Positions 13,585 through 17,770 of a stretch of DNA of 17,770 nucleotides are shown in pieces. Source of the DNA: Promethearchaeia archaeon (GTDB lineage Archaea; Asgardarchaeota; Lokiarchaeia; Sigyniarchaeales; SOKP01). The DNA is taken from positions 1-17,770 of the forward strand of contig JAHQWY010000035.1 in NCBI GenBank assembly GCA_029856445.1. Reading direction: 5' to 3'. Positions within the stretch are counted from its first letter, which is position 1, and each line of letters opens with the position of its first letter. Made by a program: the position numbers and the translations under genes. The notes below the pieces were generated by a model. It saw nothing but the letters and a program-made list of their open reading frames with translations. It was not told the origin of the DNA and did no database searches.

Positions 13585-15585
13585 ATGGACTTTCAATTAC
13601 AAACCGATTATGAACCGGCTGGTGATCAACCTTTCGCAATCCAAACTTTGACAGAAAATATTAAGAATGGTGTTAGTTTTCAAACATTACTAGGGGCAAC
13701 GGGCACAGGAAAGACTTTCACGGTAGCCCAGATAATACAAGAAGTACAGAAGCCAACATTGGTAATGTCTCCTAATAAAACATTATGTGCTCAACTGTAT
13801 AATGAATTTAAAGAACTCTTTCCTGAAAATGCCGTTCATTATTTTGTTAGTTATTACGATTATTACCAACCAGAGGCATACATGCCTGTTTCAGGCATGT
13901 ATATTGAAAAGGACTTTAGTGTGAACGAGGAAATAGAAAGATTACGATTAGCTGCCACTCATGCTGTCAGAACAAGGAAAGATGTTATTATAGTAGCTTC
14001 CGTTTCCTGCCTTTATGGAATTGGGAATCCAGAGGTTTGGACAGCAGTATCTCTCAGTTTAGAAACAAAGCAAACAATTAACCGAAGCGAAATATTGAAA
14101 AGGCTTATTAGTATTAATTATGAAAGAAATAATATTGATTTTAAACCAGGAGTAGTACGGGTAAGAGGAGATATTATAGATATTTGGCCTGCATATTTAA
14201 TTAATGCTCTACGAATTTCGCTTTTTGGGAATGAAATTGAATCAATTCATGAGATACACCCCATTTCAAACGAAATATTAAATGAGATACCTAACTGCCG
14301 AATTTTTCCTGCTACTCATTTCATTATTCCAGAAGAAAATAAAGTGAAAGCCCTTGAATCAATAGAAATTGAATTAAATGAGCAACTTGAAAAATTTAGC
14401 AAAGAAAAAAAATATGCTGAAGCACAACGATTAGAAAGACGTATAAAATTTGATCTAGAAATGTTAAGAGAAATGGGATGGTGTAAAGGAATAGAAAATT
14501 ATTCAAGACATTTAGATAGAAGAGCACCTGGTTCTCCTCCCATGACGTTAATTGACTATTTCCCAAAAGATTTTCTCATTGCGGTGGATGAGTCTCATGT
14601 TTCAATTCCTCAAATTCACGGACAAATAGGTGGAGATAGATCTCGTAAAAAAAATCTTGTTGATTATGGATGGCGTTTACCTAGTGCCTATGATAATAGA
14701 CCCCTTACTTTTGAGGAATGGGAGAAAAAAATTAAATATATAATATTTATGAGTGCTACTCCCGGAGATTATGAATTAGAGAAGAGTGGAGAAATTTCAG
14801 CAGAACAAATAATTAGGCCAACTGGTCTAGTGGATCCTCAGGTTGAGGTAAGACCTGCAAAGAATCAAATTGATGATTTATTAGGAGAAATTCGAAAAGT
14901 TGTAGAAAATAATGGTAGAGTATTAGTAACTACTCTTACTAAAAGGATGGCTGAAGATATTGCAGATTATTATTCCGAATTGGGAATTAAAATAGAATAT
15001 TTGCACTCAGAAGTCGATACTGTGGAACGATTTGAGATATTGAGACAATTAAGAGATGGTACCTATGATGTTGTGGTAGGGATTAATCTTTTAAGAGAAG
15101 GGTTAGATCTTCCGGAAGTACAATTGGTTGCAATTTTAGACGCTGATAAACTTGGATTTCTACGTGATACTAGGTCCTTAATTCAGACTATTGGGAGAGC
15201 TTCTAGAAATATTGAAGGAAAAGCAATTTTGTATGGTGATAGAATTTCTGTGGCTATGAAAGCAGCTATAGATGAAACTAATAGAAGGAGGAATAAACAG
15301 ACTGCCTACAATAAGAAACATAATATTACACCTCAAACAATACAAAAAAATATTTTACAGTCATTATCTGAGGAAAAAGAATATAAAGAAAGGGAAGTGA
15401 AAAGGTTGAAGCAGAATGTTAAAACTAAAATTGAACAATTACAGAAAGAAGGAGACATTGAAATTTTAATTGAATATCTTGAAAATAAAATGTTTATGGC
15501 TGCAAAAGAACTTCGGTTTGAAGATGCAGCATTTTTACGTGATAAAATTAAGGAGATAAGAAAAAATTCTATAATAGCATCATGA
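13585..15585 (+). CDS. uvrB: Excinuclease ABC subunit B
   Basis: UvrB is the damage-verifying helicase-like core of bacterial nucleotide excision repair, loaded by UvrA and then bound by UvrC. The 666-residue product is full length. It has Walker A GATGTGKT at 37-44, the DNA-clamping beta-hairpin YYDYYQPEAY at 90-99, the DESH box at 335-338, motif V EGLDLPEV, motif VI QTIGRASR at 534-541, and a C-terminal UVR domain (about 625-660, with FEDAAFLRDKIKEI) for UvrC contact. A coiled-coil-like charged stretch lies before it. The gene is of bacterial type, so ancestral transfer into the archaeal lineage is inferred, though its AT-richness matches its neighbours. UvrA and UvrC are not adjacent. A T run follows at once. 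Confidence 0.98.
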   Translation: MDFQLQTDYEPAGDQPFAIQTLTENIKNGVSFQTLLGATGTGKTFTVAQIIQEVQKPTLVMSPNKTLCAQLYNEFKELFPENAVHYFVSYYDYYQPEAYMPVSGMYIEKDFSVNEEIERLRLAATHAVRTRKDVIIVASVSCLYGIGNPEVWTAVSLSLETKQTINRSEILKRLISINYERNNIDFKPGVVRVRGDIIDIWPAYLINALRISLFGNEIESIHEIHPISNEILNEIPNCRIFPATHFIIPEENKVKALESIEIELNEQLEKFSKEKKYAEAQRLERRIKFDLEMLREMGWCKGIENYSRHLDRRAPGSPPMTLIDYFPKDFLIAVDESHVSIPQIHGQIGGDRSRKKNLVDYGWRLPSAYDNRPLTFEEWEKKIKYIIFMSATPGDYELEKSGEISAEQIIRPTGLVDPQVEVRPAKNQIDDLLGEIRKVVENNGRVLVTTLTKRMAEDIADYYSELGIKIEYLHSEVDTVERFEILRQLRDGTYDVVVGINLLREGLDLPEVQLVAILDADKLGFLRDTRSLIQTIGRASRNIEGKAILYGDRISVAMKAAIDETNRRRNKQTAYNKKHNITPQTIQKNILQSLSEEKEYKEREVKRLKQNVKTKIEQLQKEGDIEILIEYLENKMFMAAKELRFEDAAFLRDKIKEIRKNSIIAS

Positions 15586-15594
15586 TTTTTTTTT
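15586..15594 (+). terminator. Oligo-T terminator after uvrB
   Basis: Nine consecutive T residues begin directly after the uvrB stop codon (TGA at 15583-15585), a strong archaeal termination signal. Confidence 0.6.
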
Positions 15595-15728
15595 CCAAGA
15601 TTAATAGTAGAAGTAGAATCATATAGCTTCATGGATGTTTTAATCAGCTTATTCCTCTTTTTATTGCTTTCCTAAATTTTAATAAAAATAAGAGATTTAC
15701 CAAATTATAATTAAATTTATAGATAGCT

Positions 15729-17228
15729 ATGGATAATAAAAACAATCCCGTTATAATTGGAGCTGCACAGTTTACACAACGTAAAAATATTCCTCAACCT
15801 CTAGATTCACTTAGTTTAATGGTTAAGACAGGTCAAATGGCAATCGAGGATACAAAAGCGAAGAACATTGTTGATTTTATAGATGCCATTTATATGGTAA
15901 ATATCAGTTCTTGGTCATATGAAGATGCTCCTGGTGAACTAGGAAAAAGGCTTAATATAACACCTAAAGAAAAAATATACCTACCCGACGGAGGACAAAG
16001 CCCTCAAATGTTAGTTAATAAAGCAGCTAAAAAAATTACTAATGAAGAGCATCGTTGCGTTTTAATCACAGGTGGCGAAGCAGCATATTCTATACGAAAA
16101 ACGTTTAAGAACGTACCGCCTGAGTATTGGCCGAAAAAAGAAGATCCAAAATACATAAATGGAGAGAGGTGGGCACTTGCTCAAGATGTTATAAATTACC
16201 AATTATTTTTTCCCACAACGGCATACGCAATTTTTGAAACAGCTTTAAGAGCATCATCTGGTCGTAATATTGAAGAACATAAAAAATATATGGGTAAGCT
16301 TTTTGAGCATTTTTCTAAGATTGCTTCAAAAAATCCTTATAGTTGGACCCAAAAACCATTTACAGCCGAAGAAATAACTACCCCCTCACCTGAAAATCGT
16401 CTTGTTGTGCACCCTTACACTAAACGTATGTGTGCAAATAATCTTGTAGATCAAGCAGGAACAATTTTAATTGCAAGTGAGAAAGTTGCCGAATCTCTTA
16501 ATATTGATAAAAAAAAATGGATCTATATTATGGGAGGTGCAACATTCAAAAATATTGATGAAATTTATCGTCGTCCGCATCTTGATGATTCCCCGGCAGC
16601 AAGAGAAGGAAATCGCCTCGCTTTGGAACAAGCTGGCCTAAAGTTGAGTGATATTGATAAATTTGACTTATATAGCTGTTTTCCTTCTATTGTAGAGATC
16701 TTTATGAAAGAACTTGGAATTACGGATGATGATCCACGCGATCTAACTCTTACAGGAGGGCTTCCATTTTTTGGCACACCGTTAAGTAATTATTCTTTAC
16801 ATGCAATTATCAACACTGTTAATTCAATTCGCGAAAATCCTTCCTTAAAAGTAATGGTTATAGCCAATGGTGGTTATAACACTAAGCAATCTATTGGAAT
16901 CTATGGCACAAAACGGCCAAAAATCCCATGGGGTGCACGAGATGACTCTAAAATCCAAGATTCAATTTTAAAAGAAATCTTACCCGAACCAATTGAAAAA
17001 GCAAACGGGAAGTTTATTGTTAATGGATATTCTATTATTTATGAACGATCAGGGGAACTTAAAAGAGGAGTCGCTATAGGAACCCTTGAAAATGGGAGAC
17101 GAAGTATTGCATTTGTAACTAAACCAGAGTTGCTTCTCGCTTTAGATACTCAGGAAATCGTTGGAAAATCATGTATAGTTCAATACGATCCGAGGATTGA
17201 AAGAAATATTATTATATCTATAGAATGA
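15729..17228 (+). CDS. Thiolase-like protein (TLP1/SCP2-type) with C-terminal extra domain, catalytic cysteines absent
   Basis: The 499-residue product has a thiolase fold of about 410 residues plus a C-terminal beta-rich domain (about 415-499, with KANGKFIVNGYSIIYERSG and GKSCIVQYDP), the layout of thiolase-like proteins type 1. The region that holds the nucleophilic cysteine in thiolases reads LPDGGQSPQML (85-95) with no cysteine. The second cysteine motif (CxG) is replaced by NGGYNTK (380-386). His358 in NYSLHAI and the YSCFPS segment are kept. Normal acetyl-CoA acetyltransferase chemistry is therefore doubtful; acyl-CoA binding or another condensation or hydrolysis is possible. AT-rich TATA-like sequence (about 15702-15720) sits right before the ATG, and no ribosome binding site is seen. 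The acyl-CoA synthetase gene starts 25 nt downstream, probably on the same transcript. Confidence 0.88.
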   Translation: MDNKNNPVIIGAAQFTQRKNIPQPLDSLSLMVKTGQMAIEDTKAKNIVDFIDAIYMVNISSWSYEDAPGELGKRLNITPKEKIYLPDGGQSPQMLVNKAAKKITNEEHRCVLITGGEAAYSIRKTFKNVPPEYWPKKEDPKYINGERWALAQDVINYQLFFPTTAYAIFETALRASSGRNIEEHKKYMGKLFEHFSKIASKNPYSWTQKPFTAEEITTPSPENRLVVHPYTKRMCANNLVDQAGTILIASEKVAESLNIDKKKWIYIMGGATFKNIDEIYRRPHLDDSPAAREGNRLALEQAGLKLSDIDKFDLYSCFPSIVEIFMKELGITDDDPRDLTLTGGLPFFGTPLSNYSLHAIINTVNSIRENPSLKVMVIANGGYNTKQSIGIYGTKRPKIPWGARDDSKIQDSILKEILPEPIEKANGKFIVNGYSIIYERSGELKRGVAIGTLENGRRSIAFVTKPELLLALDTQEIVGKSCIVQYDPRIERNIIISIE

Positions 17229-17253
17229 TTTGAAGTTAAGATGGGTTAAGATT

Positions 17254-17770
17254 ATGAGTAAAAATCCTAAGAAATCAAGAAAAAAAAGTAGCTATTTGCC
17301 TTCAAAATGGGATTACATTAAAGCTTGGTTTTTTTCTCGCCATGTAATTAAACGAATGGAAAGTGTGGTTGATGAAGCTTTAGCAATAACTCCAGAATCT
17401 TATCATAATGTGCCGATTTTGATTGAAAAACATGCTAAAAACTATCCGAATGATGCTGCAATTCTTTTTGAAGATATTAAGTATACACATAAGGAATATA
17501 ATGAATGGTGCAACCGTTATGCTAACTATTTTCGAAATAAAGTAGGATTAAAGAAAGGAGATATCGCTGTTGTTTTTATGACGAATAGACCTGAGATAAT
17601 GTTTGCAATATATGGATTGTCGAAAGTAGGTGCTGTTTCTTCTCTAATCAATACTAAACAAAGATTAAATCCACTTATACATAGTATTAACATCGACCCT
17701 GGTAAGGTTTTTATTATTGGTGAAGAGTTAATAGATGCTTTTGAAGAAGTTCGAGATGAGCTTAAATTAT
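17254..17770 (+). CDS. FATP-like acyl-CoA synthetase (partial, N-terminal part)
   Basis: An ATG at 17254 opens a frame that continues past the right edge, giving 172 residues of a family usually near 550-650. It reads as the N-terminal domain of an AMP-forming acyl-CoA synthetase: FEDIKYTHKEYNEWCNRYAN, then GLKKGDIAVVFMTNRPE and YGLSKVGAVSSLINTKQR. The last block, with INTKQRLNPLIHSI, resembles the fatty acid transport protein/very-long-chain synthetase branch (INTN.R...L.H). The AMP-binding motifs lie outside the window. A lysine-rich start precedes a hydrophobic patch (YIKAWFFSRHVI) that might associate with the membrane. It likely activates a fatty or related acid for the adjoining thiolase-like protein. 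The start is a reasonable choice, but no strong ribosome binding site supports it. Confidence 0.85.
   Translation, partial: MSKNPKKSRKKSSYLPSKWDYIKAWFFSRHVIKRMESVVDEALAITPESYHNVPILIEKHAKNYPNDAAILFEDIKYTHKEYNEWCNRYANYFRNKVGLKKGDIAVVFMTNRPEIMFAIYGLSKVGAVSSLINTKQRLNPLIHSINIDPGKVFIIGEELIDAFEEVRDELKL

Noticed and set aside
1..17770. tRNA, rRNA, CRISPR array, insertion sequence or phage module
   Set aside because: No GC-rich cloverleaf-like segment, regular spaced repeats, transposase, integrase or phage protein was seen on either strand by eye.

Overview
The window is AT-rich and encodes an archaeal information-processing gene set: aIF2-alpha, EF-1A, RNA polymerase subunit L, exosome Csl4, replication factor C small subunit, an AglB/STT3 oligosaccharyltransferase and a DUF99 protein. 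EF-1A carries the roughly 11-residue insertion before QTREH that is shared by TACK/Asgard archaea and eukaryotes and is missing from euryarchaea. A Ras/Arf-like small GTPase, a METTL5-type methyltransferase and lipid-activation genes point to an Asgard archaeon, perhaps Lokiarchaeia-like. This is inferred from gene content and motifs; no marker search was run.

Layout. 1-449 (-): 5' part of aIF2-alpha, running off the left edge. 450-777: AT-rich head-to-head control region. 778-2076 (+): EF-1A, followed by a T-run terminator. About 2342-2797 (+): small GTPase with all G motifs but no usable start codon in frame. 5356-2806 (-): a compact RNA-centred cluster, Csl4 - 74-residue unknown - RpoL - RNase III-like protein - DUF99 protein. 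5459-6106 (+): METTL5-like methyltransferase, divergent from csl4. 7435-6131 (-): enolase. 7539-8510 (+): RFC small subunit. 9320-8475 (-): TruA, overlapping the RFC gene tail to tail by 36 nt. 9521-13429 (+): a 1302-residue AglB. 13585-15585 (+): UvrB, a bacterial repair protein. 15729-17228 (+): thiolase-like protein lacking the catalytic cysteines. 17254 to the right edge (+): N-terminal part of a FATP-like acyl-CoA synthetase.

How the genes fit together. The minus-strand cluster joins transcription (RpoL), RNA decay (Csl4), a probable double-strand RNA nuclease, an endonuclease V-like protein and a small unknown protein; the divergent methyltransferase probably modifies rRNA. AglB transfers glycan to secreted proteins, and its own outer tail is rich in acceptor sequons. 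The last two genes are probably co-transcribed and act on acyl-CoA or lipid substrates. No tRNA, rRNA, CRISPR array, insertion sequence or phage gene was seen.

Most worth a second look: the GTPase reading-frame break, the long repeat-built glycosylation-prone tail of AglB, the serine at the eIF2-alpha Ser51 position, the acidic AC19-like extension of RpoL, and the unknown 74-residue protein in the RNA cluster.
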